62,000 nucleotides of DNA from Nymphaea colorata. Taxonomy: Eukaryota > Streptophyta > Magnoliopsida > Nymphaeales > Nymphaeaceae. Under the pieces are notes generated by a model that made no database searches, was not told where the DNA came from, and worked only from the letters and a program-made list of their open reading frames with translations. The translations under genes and the position numbers were made by a program. Positions 34,887 to 47,100 of this stretch are shown here, piece by piece; within the stretch, counting starts at the first letter, position 1, and each line of letters starts with the position of its first letter. The stretch spans positions 27,998,808 to 28,060,807 of the forward strand of contig NC_045139.1 in NCBI RefSeq assembly GCF_008831285.2, given 5' to 3'.

Positions 34887-37800
34887 TGTTACGGACCCAC
34901 TTGTAGGTCTGAACCCAGAAGAGGCCGAGCCCAGTAGAAGGAAGAGCAAAGCGTCAGACATGTGGGCTCAGTCTATTCAGAGCTTAGTTGAAGACCCCAA
35001 AGAGGTTAAAGGAGCACCAGAACCGGTTGCAGTGGGTGGAGCGGGCGGAGCAACAAGGTCCAGCTGCATGCTCAAACAGGACAATCTTCAAGGTTTCCCT
35101 GAGCTAGTTGTAGGACTCACCAAGCTAGATAAGTCTAAACTCAGCGCGAGTTCAGTCCCTCGGTCCCTTGAGGCAGTCTAAGGCCGAACGTCTTAGGCAA
35201 ATGGCTAAGTCATTCAGACTTGGCTCTTGACCCAAATCCGAAGTGCGGGCGGATCCCCGCACAAGGTCCCCACCTTGGGCTCGCAAGGCTCAGGGGCGGT
35301 CTATTTTTACTTGGGCGCTAGGCCGATTTCACTTAGCTTATTTTGCTTTGGACGCATTTTTACTTAAGCATTTTGGATTTCGGATTGGGTTTTATAGGAG
35401 CGGATTCAAGCTCCAAATGTAATTGGGTTTTGGGTAGAGGAACCAGCTCGAATCATGAGACCCGGTCCACATTAGGAATGTATATATTGATTTGGATCCA
35501 AGTGTAAACTATGCTTTTTGGAATTAAGGAATTCATTTTGCACGAGTGTGCTCTCTCTCTTCTCTCGAGTTCTCCCACATTCCCTCCCCGAGTGTTGTGT
35601 GTCTCCTCCCTCCTTGCATCCTCTCCTCCTCAAGGCGCTCCCCTTTCCACTGGAACCCCATTGGTGATCAACCGGCGTCCTCACGCGGCGAAGGCTTCAA
35701 CTTCTTCAACCCGACGGCCCTTCCTCCTTCTCCTAACCTCATCTTCGGTTTACCTCAACCCCTCGGCCCAAGGATCAACGGCAAGGACTTCTCCACAGCT
35801 CCGGTGGTGAAAGCGGCTCCCTTGACCACGGCGTACCCCTCAAGTATTCAAACGTGATTTCGGTGTCTTCCTTCTAACCCCCAAGAAGGTTGAGAGATCG
35901 TGTCACTACCGGGAAGATTGAAGTTGGCGACGGCTTCAATATACACGGCTTACAAAGGTTAGTGTTACGGAACTTCGTTGATCTTCAAGTTGGTATAGGT
36001 TTTGTTAGCTTGGGCGCCTCACCCGCGGGCTAAGTCTTCCTCTCGGCAGATCCGGGTGCTAGATTTCAGTTCTTACGGTGTCCCTCCCTCGTAACACCTC
36101 CCTCACCCCTTGGACCTTTCTACCATCTCCCCGGTACGAACCCAAGCCTATGGAAGGAAACCGGGTGTTGTTTTGGGGCATATAAGCCATCAAAACCACT
36201 CTCGGCATCTACTAGAAGGACTCGGTCCAGCAACATTTAAGTGGGCCAAAGACCCTCTTCGAGACGTGATTTGGCACTGCAAATTAGTCCATTGGAATCG
36301 CCCCAAAAAGAAGATCAACATACCAAAAAACGGGCACATTTGGACCTCTAGAACACAAGATCGGTTTCTCGCCGGAAAAGCTTCAAATTCCGGTCGCCGC
36401 TGCAACTTCCGGCCGCCGCTGCAATTTCCGACCAGCAAGTACTGTTCTGCCCTCCCTGCCGCGAAGTCTCATTCAAGATCTTGAAGGGCATTGTGGTCAA
36501 AAGCTACAAGATGTGGAACCCTAGCCGCCGGCGCTTGTGCGAGCTCCATCCTTGGCCGCCGGTCTATGTCCGGTAAGTACCCTGTTGTCCTCTCTCCACC
36601 ATTAGATTTGCCACGTGCCCTCCATCCAGCCGACTTTCCAAAGTCGTGTCCCAACTAGCCTCCACGTGTCTCAGCCGAGATCCCCTTCGGATCACGCGCT
36701 CCACCACATTTGGTAACCCTCTAGCCGCGCCCTACCCTCTTGCCTTATCGGTATCCTTTTCCTTGGAGTCAACCCTAATCGCAGCCAAATACAGCCGTCC
36801 AGCCTGCCACGTATCACCATCTCGCGTCTAACCCTTGCCACATCACCAGCCAGCTCACCCTGGACGCGTCCCACCTGGTCCTACCAGTCTCCATGTGGCA
36901 GCCACATCAGCTCCACACGGTGTTGCCCTTTTCCCTCACGCGTTTTTCCACTACCTTTTAGGAAATCCTTAGCACGTCCCCCTCAACTTTCCTAATTCTT
37001 CTCCAACCGATCCTCACCTGTCCCTTAGCCAAATCCCGCATCCATCTCCAGCCACCCATCTGGCCCGCCTGTCATCCATCGATAGAGAGAGAGCCCACGA
37101 GTTACTCTCCTTGGCCACGCTCCAAATCGCCAAGGATCTTTGCGATCTCCTTCCTGCTCTTTAGGAAAGTGAGATCTTCCTTGCCTTATCACTAGACTGT
37201 CCTCTAGTGCTCTCTCTAGCAATCGTAGATCTTGCCACGTGGAAAGCATCCGGCGCTCCCATCTTGGCACAACCTGCCAAGAAGAAACCCTAGCCCTTAG
37301 CCACCTCGCGCGCCGCCTTCTCCCCTTAGGCAACTCCTTTAATCTCGGCCCTTGTCCTAATCTGACCCCTCTCTTCTTGCCTTAGCCGAATTAGGTAACA
37401 TCTCAGCCGCTGCCCACCTCTCCTCTGCTAAGCTAAACCCTAGAAGCCCCGAGCTTACCATGCGGGACCCACTTCACCCAAGCCCGGACCTACTCCACTT
37501 GGTCCGCACCTAGTTTGACCTAACCCACCCCCTATCTTGGTCAACCTTGATCGACCCGAGCCTAAGTGCTCATTCCACCTAACCTACCTAAGTGAGCCCT
37601 CCTATTAGTTAGACACCCCTTACCCCTCCTAAGCCTCCTTTGACTTAGCCTACCCTAGCCCTCTACCCCAACTATCCAGACCAAACCTACCCATAGAGCC
37701 CATTCGTACCAAGCCCACCCCAGCCTAGTTAGGCCTAGGTCAAGTCGCGCGAGCTAGCTTCTTGCTAGTCTCCCGGCTCCTCCTTCTTGGCCCTCCCTCC

Positions 37801-38614
37801 GACGTCAGACTCTTCCTTCCAACTCACGTGGTCGAGCCACACACGAAGAAAGGCAGGTCGGCGTTGCCGCATCCCGGCTCCAGCCCCCCCTCGTCACTTC
37901 CGGCGGCAACCAAGCCACATCCTAGCGACAGGCGGTCGCTACCTTCGGCGCAAGGCAATAGGCGATTGCCAACTCCCACGTCCCTCCCGCCGATGTTCTC
38001 CCTTGCAACAGCGCACCGCAGAGGCTCTCCTCAACCGGTCTTCTTGTACCATGAGCTGCATTACTCGGGGTTTGGAATTTTCCCCGCGGTCTCTTATCTG
38101 GCATAGCCAAGGTCTCCCTTAGCTGGTATCATGTTCTTCTCCCCCTTGTAGTGCCGGGTTGTTGTTCTTGCTTTTGTTTTAGGTTGCATTTAGTTTGCTT
38201 TAGCCCGGCTTCGGCCTTGCTCTTGACCGTGGTACCTCAGAGGCGCACGCGCCGAAGACACAACCACAGAGAGCGTGACCTTCCTACTTGGGAACGGGCG
38301 TGGTTTGCACATTACTTGTGGTTTGCGTGGTTTGTTGAGTGAGTTGCGAATGATTACTCTTGTATCGATTGTGCTTGTACGACCTCGCACCCTCTAGTCC
38401 TTGTAGTAGGATTTTCCTTAGTTAGGATATTTAGGATACGCGCACTTGTACCCTTGTCCTATTGGGTTTGCGCCGGGGTCCTGTCCGGCCAGGTAGAGTT
38501 CTTGTATTAATTTGCATAGGATTTTTGGTTTTAGACGGATCCTCAAGTAGGTCTTGGGAACTTAGGCACTCGATTGGTTCAAACTTTCTAGTCACAACCG
38601 GTCGGGTCCTAACA
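34887..38614 (+). repeat. 5' LTR of the chromovirus (3728 bp)
   Basis: Starts TGTTACGGACCC, ends GGTCCTAACA. It is aligned throughout with 44103-47851 apart from substitutions and small indels, for example about 20 extra bases near 36890-36915. A TATA-like word GTATATATT at about 35479 is followed by a C/T-rich leader, a plausible transcription start region. Long open frames inside (such as 36110-36484) are not thought to be genes. Confidence 0.95.
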
Positions 38615-38616
38615 AT

Positions 38617-38629
38617 TGGTATCAGAGCC
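38617..38629 (+). other. Primer binding site, initiator tRNA-Met type
   Basis: TGGTATCAGAGCC begins two bases after the 5' LTR end. This is the standard primer site of plant chromoviruses and many copia elements, complementary to the 3' end of initiator Met-tRNA. Confidence 0.95.
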
Positions 38630-39061
38630 ACCTTGAGGAAAAATTCGATATCGGCAAGCACTTGGACATTTAAAGGCATTGGCATCCACGGGCAGTGCAG
38701 GAGGATTTTTAGCAGATTTGATCTTTGGTAGTGATTCAGTCATTAGTTTCGGGTTTTTTTGGCCTTCGGCAGTGGATTTATAGTCAGAGTGCTTCGGCCT
38801 TCCTAGGTCTTTCGCAGTGATTCATTAGTGTTGTTCATCGCTAGGCTTGCTCTCTTTTAGCAAGTATAGGGTTGTACACCCGAGGGTAGCCAAACTCGAG
38901 GTGTGTCACCGAGACACCAGGCGGGTGTGGTGATTTAGGCTCATTAAGCCCGGCCAAGAGTGAAGCGGGACTGCTGAGGCACTAGGTGAGTGCAGTAGTA
39001 GGCAGGCCAACCCGTCTCCCTTGCCTAAAAACACACGAAACTATCAGCCCGAATCGTACAC

Positions 39062-40060
39062 ATGGGCAAGTCCATGAAGCAACTCACCCTAGAGGAAGCA
39101 GTCCTCGAAGAGGTTCCTCAGGGACAAGACGAGCCCATACAGGCGGAATCAGTGGAGGTTCAAGACCCCACTGTGGGCAGAATGGCACATATCGAGTGAG
39201 AGTTAGTCAAAATGCATCGTAACATGGACAGACAAGAAGCCCACCGCCGGGCTGAAATGGACAGACAGGACTTGGCCAGACAGCGGGAGATGGATGAATT
39301 TAAGAGCATGTTCAGGATCCTAAGCGCTTCTATCAACCCACCACCAGAAACGACCACTCCAAGTCCAGCCCCTGCAGGAAAAGACAAGGGAAAGGGCGTT
39401 TTGGGTGGACCTCCAAACTACCTCACGAACAACGAGGTGGACCCGCGAGTTTCCCACGTGGGCACCAGCTTAGAAGGTGCCAGAACCAACCGAATGGGTC
39501 CCCCAGGACCACCTCCAGCCGGTCCCCCATTCCGCCCAACATATGATGAACGACCTCGTACGCAGAGGTTCGCTAATAGCAGCCAGAATCGGACCTACTA
39601 TGATTCTGAGGGGGAAGAAGAAGAATTTCCTCCTCAATGAAGAAGGAATGATAGAGGTCACCCTCTTAATGATGAAAGGCGGACTCCCACAGTCCGATAT
39701 GAATTTTCAAAGTTTAACGGGGAACAATTAAGAGAATGGATGTTTATGGCAGAGTGCTACTTTGTGTGTCATCGCATTCTCAGAGACGAGTGGATAGAAA
39801 CGGTTGCAGCCAACATGACTGGAGAAGCCACTAGTTTCTACCTTTGGTTTGTTCATAAGAATGTCAACCCTACCTGGAAACAATTTAAAATAAGCCTTCA
39901 ACTCAGATTTGGTGATTCCACGTTTATTGATTATGATGAGGACCTCAAAAAGTTGGTCCAAACTACGACTGTGCAAGCCTATCAGAAGCAATTTGAGAGG
40001 CTAGCCAGTATGGTACAGTGGTCAGAGAAGGCCCTCCTCGGCGCTTTAAGGGTGGACTGA
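39062..40060 (+). pseudogene. Gag of the chromovirus, 5' part
   Basis: An ATG at 39062 opens a frame running to 40060 with only two stops inside. TGA at 39197 follows AHIE and precedes ELVKMH; TGA at 39638 follows FPPQ and precedes RRNDRG. Both look like CGA changed to TGA. The N-terminal part is a charged helix rich in DRQ/RAEMDRQ repeats, probably a coiled coil. A Pro-rich linker follows, then the gag core: YEFSKFNGEQLREWMFMAEC at about 39700, WKQFKISLQLRF at about 39880, and YQKQFERLAS near 39980. Near 40045 one base is missing in a T run, shifting the frame. Confidence 0.85.
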
Positions 40061-40080
40061 AACAAGAAGTAAAGTTAGAA

Positions 40081-41394
40081 ATGAAGGTATAGCGCTTTGA
40101 GAGTTTAGAGGAGTGCTTTGCAATGGCCCGCATATACGAAGTGAGAATTGAAGAGAGGCGAGCCATGAAAAAGGCACGAAAGTTTGATAAGCAGAAGAGA
40201 AAACCCTCGCACTCTTCTGTTTCTCGGCATAAAGGAAGCGAGATAACTTCCTACCAAAAGAAGGGAGATTACAAGCCCAACCCTAAACCAGGCAAAGGTC
40301 CTCCAACCTGGTACCTCACACCGAAACAAATGGAGGAATTTAGGCGCAAAGGTTTGTGCTTCAGATGTGAGAAAAAATGGGATAAGAACCACCAGTGTAA
40401 GGTCTACAATCGGGTTAAACTGGTGGATGACAGTGAGTCTAGTTCGGATAGTGACTCGAGTTCAAGTTCTAGTTATTGCTCCAGTTCCTCGTCAGAAGAG
40501 GAAGTAGAAGTAAAGGTGAAGAAGCCAAGCAAAAAGGCTAAGACTGCTAAAGCCGAAGAAAAGCCTGAAGAGGTGGAGTCTTGTCATTCCCTCACCGACC
40601 CATACAAGCCTAATGCTATGCGTGATTTCGGCCGGTTAAATGGACACAAAGTGTTAATCTTGTTAGATAGCGGTGCCACTAATAACTTCCTTACCGTGGA
40701 AGCAACTGCTAGATGCAAAGCCGCCGTCCAACCAAGCAAAACTCAGACAGTGATGGTGGGTGATTGTCATTCCCTCACCGACCCATACAAGCCTAATGCT
40801 ATGCATGTTTTCGGCCGGTTAAATGGATACAAAGTGTTAATCTTGTTAGATAGCGGTGCCACTAATAACTTCCTTACTGTGGAAGCAGCCGCTAGATGCA
40901 AAGCCGCCGTCCAACCAAGCAAAACTCAGACAGTGATGGTGGGTGATGGACACCGGCTCAAGAGTGTACACGAGGGCAAGGATATTGAGGTCGTCATTAA
41001 AAAGAAGACTTTCAAGATCGACCTGATAGTCGTGCCACTTGACGGAGCCGATTTAATTCTTGGAATGCCTTGGTTCTTTACTTTGGAAGTCATCAATTGG
41101 GATGCAAAGAACTTTAGAATGACATTCACCCCAGACGGTGATACAGAGTCTATAAATATCGAAGGGCTAGCAAGCACTACCTGTCCCAAGGCTGCTCTTA
41201 GATGCCTTACCCATGAGCAGCCAGCATGTTGGGTTGTTAACTTGGCAACTGATGTCCCGGGATCAAAAGAGAACAAAGAAGAACCGATCCCTACGAAAGT
41301 GCAAGCAGTGTTAGATCAGTTTCCAGAAATCTTTGACGAGCCAAAAGACCTACCTCCAAAGCGGGCCTATGATCATCGGATCGTTTTAACTTAA
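40081..41394 (+). pseudogene. Gag C-terminus with zinc knuckle, and protease of the chromovirus
   Basis: After the one-base deletion the frame continues to a TAA at 41392. TAG at 40090 is explained by CAG to TAG. Visible in order: a basic stretch (RRAMKKARKFDKQKRK), then GLCFRCEKKWDKNHQCK at about 40351-40400, a CX2C...H..C zinc knuckle of the chromovirus type that binds element RNA. A Ser/Glu/Lys-rich linker follows, then the aspartic protease with LLDSGATNNF, which occurs twice because of a 183-bp duplication. Next is LIVVPLDGADLILGMPW near 41020-41075, the closing ILGM.W motif. Downstream, FDEPKDLPPKRAYDHRIVL begins RT. Confidence 0.88.
40582..40947 (+). repeat. 183-bp in-frame tandem duplication of the protease active site
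   Basis: 40582-40764 is repeated at 40765-40947 with six mismatches. The unit is 61 codons and keeps the frame, so the chain has two copies of LLDSGATNNF and of the preceding CHSLTDPYKPNAM segment. Confidence 0.97.
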
Positions 41395-42898
41395 GGTGCA
41401 GAGCCTGTTAATGTCATGCCATATCGGTATGGACACAGCCAGAAGGCAGAGATTGAGCGCCTAGTAAAGGAGATGCTCTTGAGTAGCATCATCCGACCGA
41501 GCAGTAGTCCCTTCTCCTCACCAGTCCTCTTGGTGAAGAAGAAAGATGATACTTGGAGATTTTGTGTGGATGGCACTCAACGAAGTTACCGTTAAGGATT
41601 GGCATCCCATACCAGTAATTGATGAACTCCTTGACAAGTTGGCCGGCGCCACCATATTTTCTAAAATTGATCTCAGGGCCGGCTACCATCAGATCCGAAT
41701 GAATGATGAAGATGTGATGAAAACGGCCTTTCGGATGCATGATGGGCATTATGAATTTCTTGTGATGCCCTTTGGATTAACGAATGTTCCTGCTACCTTT
41801 CAGAGGTGCATGAATGATGTATTCCGGGAATATTTGAGAGACTTCATCCTCGTGTTCTTCGATGATATCTTAGTATATAGTAAAAACGAAGAACAACATC
41901 AGAAGCATTTGGAGATTGCTCTACAAATTCTGAAAGAGCATCAGTTGTTTGCGAAGATGTCCAAGTGTAGTTTTGGACAGTCTTCGATCAGATACCTCGG
42001 GCATATCGTGTCCCGAGAGGGGGTTTGGTCAGACCCTGAAAAGTTGCAAGCCATGGAAAAATGGCTACTGCCCAAGGACTTAAAAGGTCTACGAGGTTTC
42101 CTTGGATTAACTGGTTACTACAGGAGGTTTATTCAGAGTTATGGTATTATAACACAACCTCTTACTCAGATGTTGAAAAAGGGAGCGTTCAAGTGGACCA
42201 AAAAATCTGGGGTCGCATTTGATAAGTTAAAGTCGGCCCTAATGATCGCACCTGTTCTCACTTTACCCGACTTCACAAAAGCTTTTACTATCGAGACTGA
42301 TGCATGTGATGTGGGAGTTGGGGCAGTTCTTGGACAGGAAGGTCATCCCATTGCGTACATGTCAAAGGCCCTTACTAGTCGAGCGAAACCTCTTTCCACT
42401 TATGAGAAAGAGTTGCTTGCTATTGTTATCGCAGTGCAGAAATGACACCCCTACCTAATAGGGCGCAGATTCATAGTCAGGACAGACAAAAATAGTTTGA
42501 AATACATGCTCAAACAACGAGTCTCTACCGCAACACAGCAGAGATGGCTAGCGAAACTTGTTGGGTACGACTTCGAGATTGAGTACAAGAAAGGTCCTGA
42601 GAATACAGCGGCAGATTCCCTATATCGTTTAACCGAGCAGTTTCTCACATTATCTGTAGTGGAAACAGACTTATGGGGCAAACTGGCTAATGACCAACAA
42701 GCTGACCAGTCTTTAAGACTCATCAAGGCCTCAATGGGTCAGAACCCAGGATCAATTCCATTATACTCAGTGAAAGGGAATATCTTATATAGGAAGAATC
42801 ATGCAGTGATTCCTCCTGAATCCGGGCTGAAGCAGAAACTCCTGCGACATTTCCATGACTCTCTAGCCGCGGGTCATGAGGGGGTTGCTAAACTCTAA
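41395..42898 (+). pseudogene. Reverse transcriptase and RNase H of the chromovirus
   Basis: RT begins [19 protein letters not shown] in the same frame as the upstream ORF, with [19 protein letters not shown] near 41490. At about 41566-41572 five bases are missing between VD and ALNEV, shifting the frame. The rest is open from 41546 to 42445: KIDLRAGYHQIRM, MPFGLTNVPATFQRCMN and the catalytic VFFDDILVYS at about 41850-41880, so the polymerase Asp pair is intact. LTGYYRRFI and IETDACDVGVGAVLGQ (RNase H, first Asp) follow, then YEKELLAIV. TGA at 42443 replaces a Trp codon (TGG to TGA). RTDKNSLKYML and AADSLYRL complete RNase H. Confidence 0.9.
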
Positions 42899-43813
42899 GC
42901 AGAATCAAAGCTCAGTTTTGGTGGGCAGGGTATGAAGGCGGAAGTGCAGAGATACATCCGACAGTGTGTGGTTTGTCAACGGGAGAAGTACGAGGCCATC
43001 AAGCCTCCCGAACATTTAAATCCTCTCTCAATACCGTCAAAACCATGGACCGATGTCACTATGGACTTTATCGATGCTATGCCTCGATCCGAAGGCAAAG
43101 AAGCAATCTTGGTGGTGGTCGATCGCCTCACGAAGTATAGTCACTTCGTGCCTCTGCTACGGTCATATTAAGGGCCTATGGTGGCTAGTGTGTACCAGGA
43201 GTATGTGGAAAAACTCCACGGAATGCCTCAATTCATGGTATGTGATAGAGACTCCATCTTCATGAGCACGTTCTGGCAAGAGTATATGAAGCTCATGGGT
43301 ACCACATTGAATTTTAGTACTGCCCATCACCCGCAGACGGACGGGCAAAGCGAGATTGTTAATCGGTCCTTAGAGACATATTTAAGGTGCTTCGCGAGAG
43401 AACGACCTAATACTTGGGTAAGATTCTTACCATGGGCCAAATGGTCGTACAATACTAGTTGGCATTTGTCTACCGGGATCACCTCGTATGAGGGCGTTTA
43501 TGGGTTCCCTCCTCCACCTATTCCACGGTACGAAGGAGACACAGCGGAAGACGACAGCATCGACTGTGAGCTGCGTACAAGGGAGGAAGTCTTTTACTCC
43601 CTCAAGCAAAATATAGCAAAAGCGCAGAACCGCATGAAGCAAACTTACGACAAAGGTCGTAAGGACCGAGAGTTTGAGGTGGGCCAGTACGTGTGGCTGA
43701 AAAGGCTGCCCCTGAAGCAGAAGTCGTTGATGGGACAGCCTTATTCAAAGTTATTACCCCGGTACTACGGGTCCTACCCGGTACTTCAGAAAATTGGAAA
43801 GGCAGCGTACTGA
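42780..43813 (+). pseudogene. Integrase of the chromovirus
   Basis: Integrase would insert the cDNA. The HHCC zinc domain reads HFHDSLAAGHEG (about 42850) then CVVCQREK (about 42965). Between them a one-base loss near 42886 and a one-base gain near 42927 give a local frame error that cancels out. The catalytic core has MDFIDAMP (first Asp, about 43062), VCDRDSIF (second Asp, about 43235) and HHPQTDGQSEIVNRSLETY (catalytic Glu, about 43325-43380). A TAA at 43169 lies inside the core and a TGA at 43811 (CGA to TGA) before the C-terminus. Downstream, PRYYGSYPVLQKIGKAAY is the GPF/Y-type module. Confidence 0.9.
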
Positions 43814-43834
43814 CTCGGCCTTCCACGAGCTTCA

Positions 43835-44122
43835 TTGGTGCACCCCGTGTTCCATGTTACACGCCTTAAACCGCATCACGGGGAAGTGCCAACACTGATA
43901 GAACAAGTGTCGGATGCACAACCCACTCACTACCAAATCTTAAAGCATCGTTATATACAGCGGCAAGGAAGGACCAGACATGAGGCATTGGTCGAGTGGG
44001 AAGGGCCCGACAGGGGCACCTCCTGGCAAGAATTTGCAACAATTGCGCATCGCTTTCCCTCTTTAAACGTTCGAGGACGAGCTCAATTTAAGGAGGGGGA
44101 TCTGTTACAGACCCACTTGTAG
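43835..44122 (+). pseudogene. Chromodomain-like C-terminus of the chromovirus integrase
   Basis: In frame with integrase: VHPVFHVTRLKPHHG (the conserved HPVFHVS.L module), then HRYIQRQGRTRHEALVEWEG, and GTSWQEFATIAHRFP. The aromatic/VEW(E/K)G and (T/S)W(E/Q) positions fit a chromodomain, which in chromoviruses directs integration to heterochromatin by binding methylated histone H3. The frame runs 20 bp into the 3' LTR before its stop. Confidence 0.8.
44089..44100 (+). other. Polypurine tract of the chromovirus
   Basis: A purine run (AAGGAGGGGGA) lies 2 bp upstream of the 3' LTR start, where plus-strand DNA synthesis would be primed. Confidence 0.85.
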
Positions 44123-47100
44123 GTCTGAACCCAGGAGAGGCTGAGCCTAGTAGAAGGAAGCGCAAAGCGTCAGACATGTGGGCTCAGTTTCTTCAGAGCT
44201 TAGTTGAAGACCCCAGAGAGGTTAAAGGAGCACCAGAACCGGTTGCAGTGGGTGGAGCAGGCAGAGCAACAAGGTCCAGGTGTGTGCTCGAACAGGACAA
44301 TCCTCAAGGTTTTCCTGAGCTAGTTGTAGGACTCACCAAGCTAGATAAGTCTAAACCCAGCGCGAGTCAGTCCCTCGGTCCCTTGAGGCGGTCTAAGGCC
44401 GAACGTCTTAGGCAAATGGCTAAGTCATTCAGACTTGGCTCTTGACCCAAATACGAAGTGTGGGCAGATCCTCGCACAAGGTCCCCACCCTGGGCTCGCA
44501 AGGCTCAGGGGCGGTCTATTTTTACTTGGGCGCTAGGCCGATTTCACTTAGCTTATTTTGCTTTGGGCGCATTTTTACTTAAGCACTTTGGGTTTCGGAT
44601 TGGTTTTGCTATTGTAAATAGGAGCGGATTCAAGCCCCAAATGTAATTGGGTTTTGGGTAAAGGAACCGGCTCAAATCATGTGAGCTGGTCCACATTAGG
44701 AATGTATATATTGATTTGGATCCAAGTGTAAACTATGCTTTTTGGAATTAAGGAATTCATTTTGCACGAGTGTGCTCTCTCTCTTCTCTCGAGTTCTCCC
44801 ATCTCTCTCGTCTCCCACATTCCCTCCCCGAGTGGTGTGTGTCTCCTCCCTCCTCGCGTCCTCTCCTCCCCAAGGCGCTCCCCTTTCCACCAAAACCCCA
44901 TTGGTGATCAACCGGCGTCCTCACGCGGCGAAGGCTTTATCTTCTTCAACCCGACGGCCCTTCCTCCTTCTCCTAACCTCATCTTCGGTCTACCTCAACC
45001 CCTCGGCTCAAGGATCAACGACAAGGACTTCTCCACGGCTCTGGCGGTGAAAGCGGCTCCCTTGACCACGGCGTACCCCTCAAGTATTCAAAGGTGATTT
45101 CGGTATCTTCCTTCTAACCCCCAAGAAGGTTGAGAGATCGCGTCACTACCGGTAAGATTGAAGTTGGCGATGGCTTCAATATAGACGGCTTACAAAGGTT
45201 AGTGCTACGGAATTTGGCTGATCTTCAAGTTGGTATCGGTTTCGTTAGCTTGGGCGCCTCACCCGCAGGCTAAGTCTTCCTCTCGGCATATCCGAGTGCT
45301 AGATTTTAGTTCTTATGGTGTCCCTCCCTCATAACAGCTCCCTCACCACTTGGACCTTTCTACCATCTCCCCGGTACGAACCCAAGCCTTTGGAAGGAAA
45401 CCGAGTGTTGTTTTTGGGCATATAAGCCATCAAAACCACTCTCGGCATCTACAAGAAGGACTCAGTCCAGCAGCTTTTAAGTGGGAAAAAGACCCTCTTC
45501 GAGACATGATTTGGCGCTGCAACTTAGTCCATTGGAATCGCCCCAAAAAGAAGATAAACATACCAAAAAATGGGCGCATTTGGACCTCTAGAACACAAGA
45601 TCGGTTTCTCACCGTAAAAGCTTCAAATTCCGATCGCCGCTACAACTTCCAACCGGCGCTGCAATTTTCGGCCAGCAAGTACTGTTCTGCCCTCCTTCCC
45701 GTGAAGTTTCATTCAAGATCTCGAAGGGCATTGTGGTCAAAAGCTACAAGACGTGGAACCCTAGCCACCGGCGCTTGTGTGAGCTCTATCCTTAGCCGTC
45801 GGTCTATTTCCGGTAAGTACCCTGTTGTCCTCTCTCCACCATTAGATTTGCCATGTGTCCTCCATCCAGGCACATTCCCAAAGTCGTGTCCCAGCTAGCC
45901 TCCACGTGTCCCAGCTGAGATCCCCTTCGGATCACGCGCTCCACCACATTTGGTAACCCTCTAGCCACGCCATACCCTCTTGCCTTATCGGTATCCTTTT
46001 CCTTGGAGTCAACCCTAATCGCAGCCAACTACAACAATCCAGCTTGCCACGTGTCATCATCTCGTGTCTAACCCTTCCCACGTCACCAGCCAGCTCACCC
46101 TGGACGCATCCCACCTGGTCCTACAAGTCTCCACGCGGCTTTGCCCTTTTCCCTCACGCGTTTTTCCCCTACCGTTTAGGAAATCCTTAGCGCGTCCCCC
46201 TCAACTTTCCTAATTCTTCTCCAACCGATCCTCACCCGTCCCTTAGCCAAATCCCGCATCCATCTCCAGCCACCCATCTGGCCCGCGTGTCATCCATCGA
46301 GAGAGAGCCCACGAGTGACTCTCCTTGGCCACGCTCCAAATCGCCAAGGATCTTTGCGATCTCCTTCTTGCTCTTTAGGAAAGAGAGATCTTCCTTGCCT
46401 TATCGCTAGACTCTCCTCTAGTGCTCTCTCTAGCAATCGTAGATCTTGCCACGTGGCAAGCATCCGGTGCTCCCATCTTGGCACAACCAGCCAAGAAAAA
46501 ACCCTACCCTTAGCCACCTCACGCGCCACCTTCTCCCCTTAGGCAACTCCTTTAATCTCGGCCCTTGTCCTAATCCGACCCCTCTCTTCTTGCCTTAGCC
46601 GAATTAGGTAACATCTCAGCCGCCGCCCACCTCTCCTCTTCTAAGCTAAACCCTAGAAGCCCCGAGCTTACCATGCGGGACCCACTTCACCCAAGCCCGG
46701 ACCTACTCCACTTGGTCCGCACCTAGTTTGACCTAACCCACTTAGTCAAACCCACCCCCTATCTTGGTCAACCTTGATCGACCCGAGCCTAAGTGCTCAT
46801 TCCACCTAGCCTACCTAAGTGAGCCCTCCTATTAGTTAGGCACCCCTTACCCCTCCTAAGCCTCCTTTGACTTAGCCTACCCTAGCCCTCTACCTCAACT
46901 ATCCAGACCAAACCTACCCATAGAGCCCATTCGTACCAAGCCCACCCCAGCCTAGTTAGGCCTAGGTCAAGTCGCGCGAGCTAGCTTCTTGCTAGTCTCC
47001 CGGCTCCTTCTCGGCCCTCCCTCTGACGTCAGACTCTTCCTTCCAACTCACGTGGCCGAGCCACACACGAAGAAAGGCAGGTCGGCGTTTCCGCATCCCG

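Noticed and set aside
36692-36874. Minus-strand frames within the LTRs with similar copies near 45932
   Set aside because: These are shadows of LTR sequence on the opposite strand and show no domain.
37762-38106. Pro/Ser-rich frames in the chromovirus LTRs (also 47000-47330)
   Set aside because: They lie inside LTRs, overlap frames on both strands, and show no domain.
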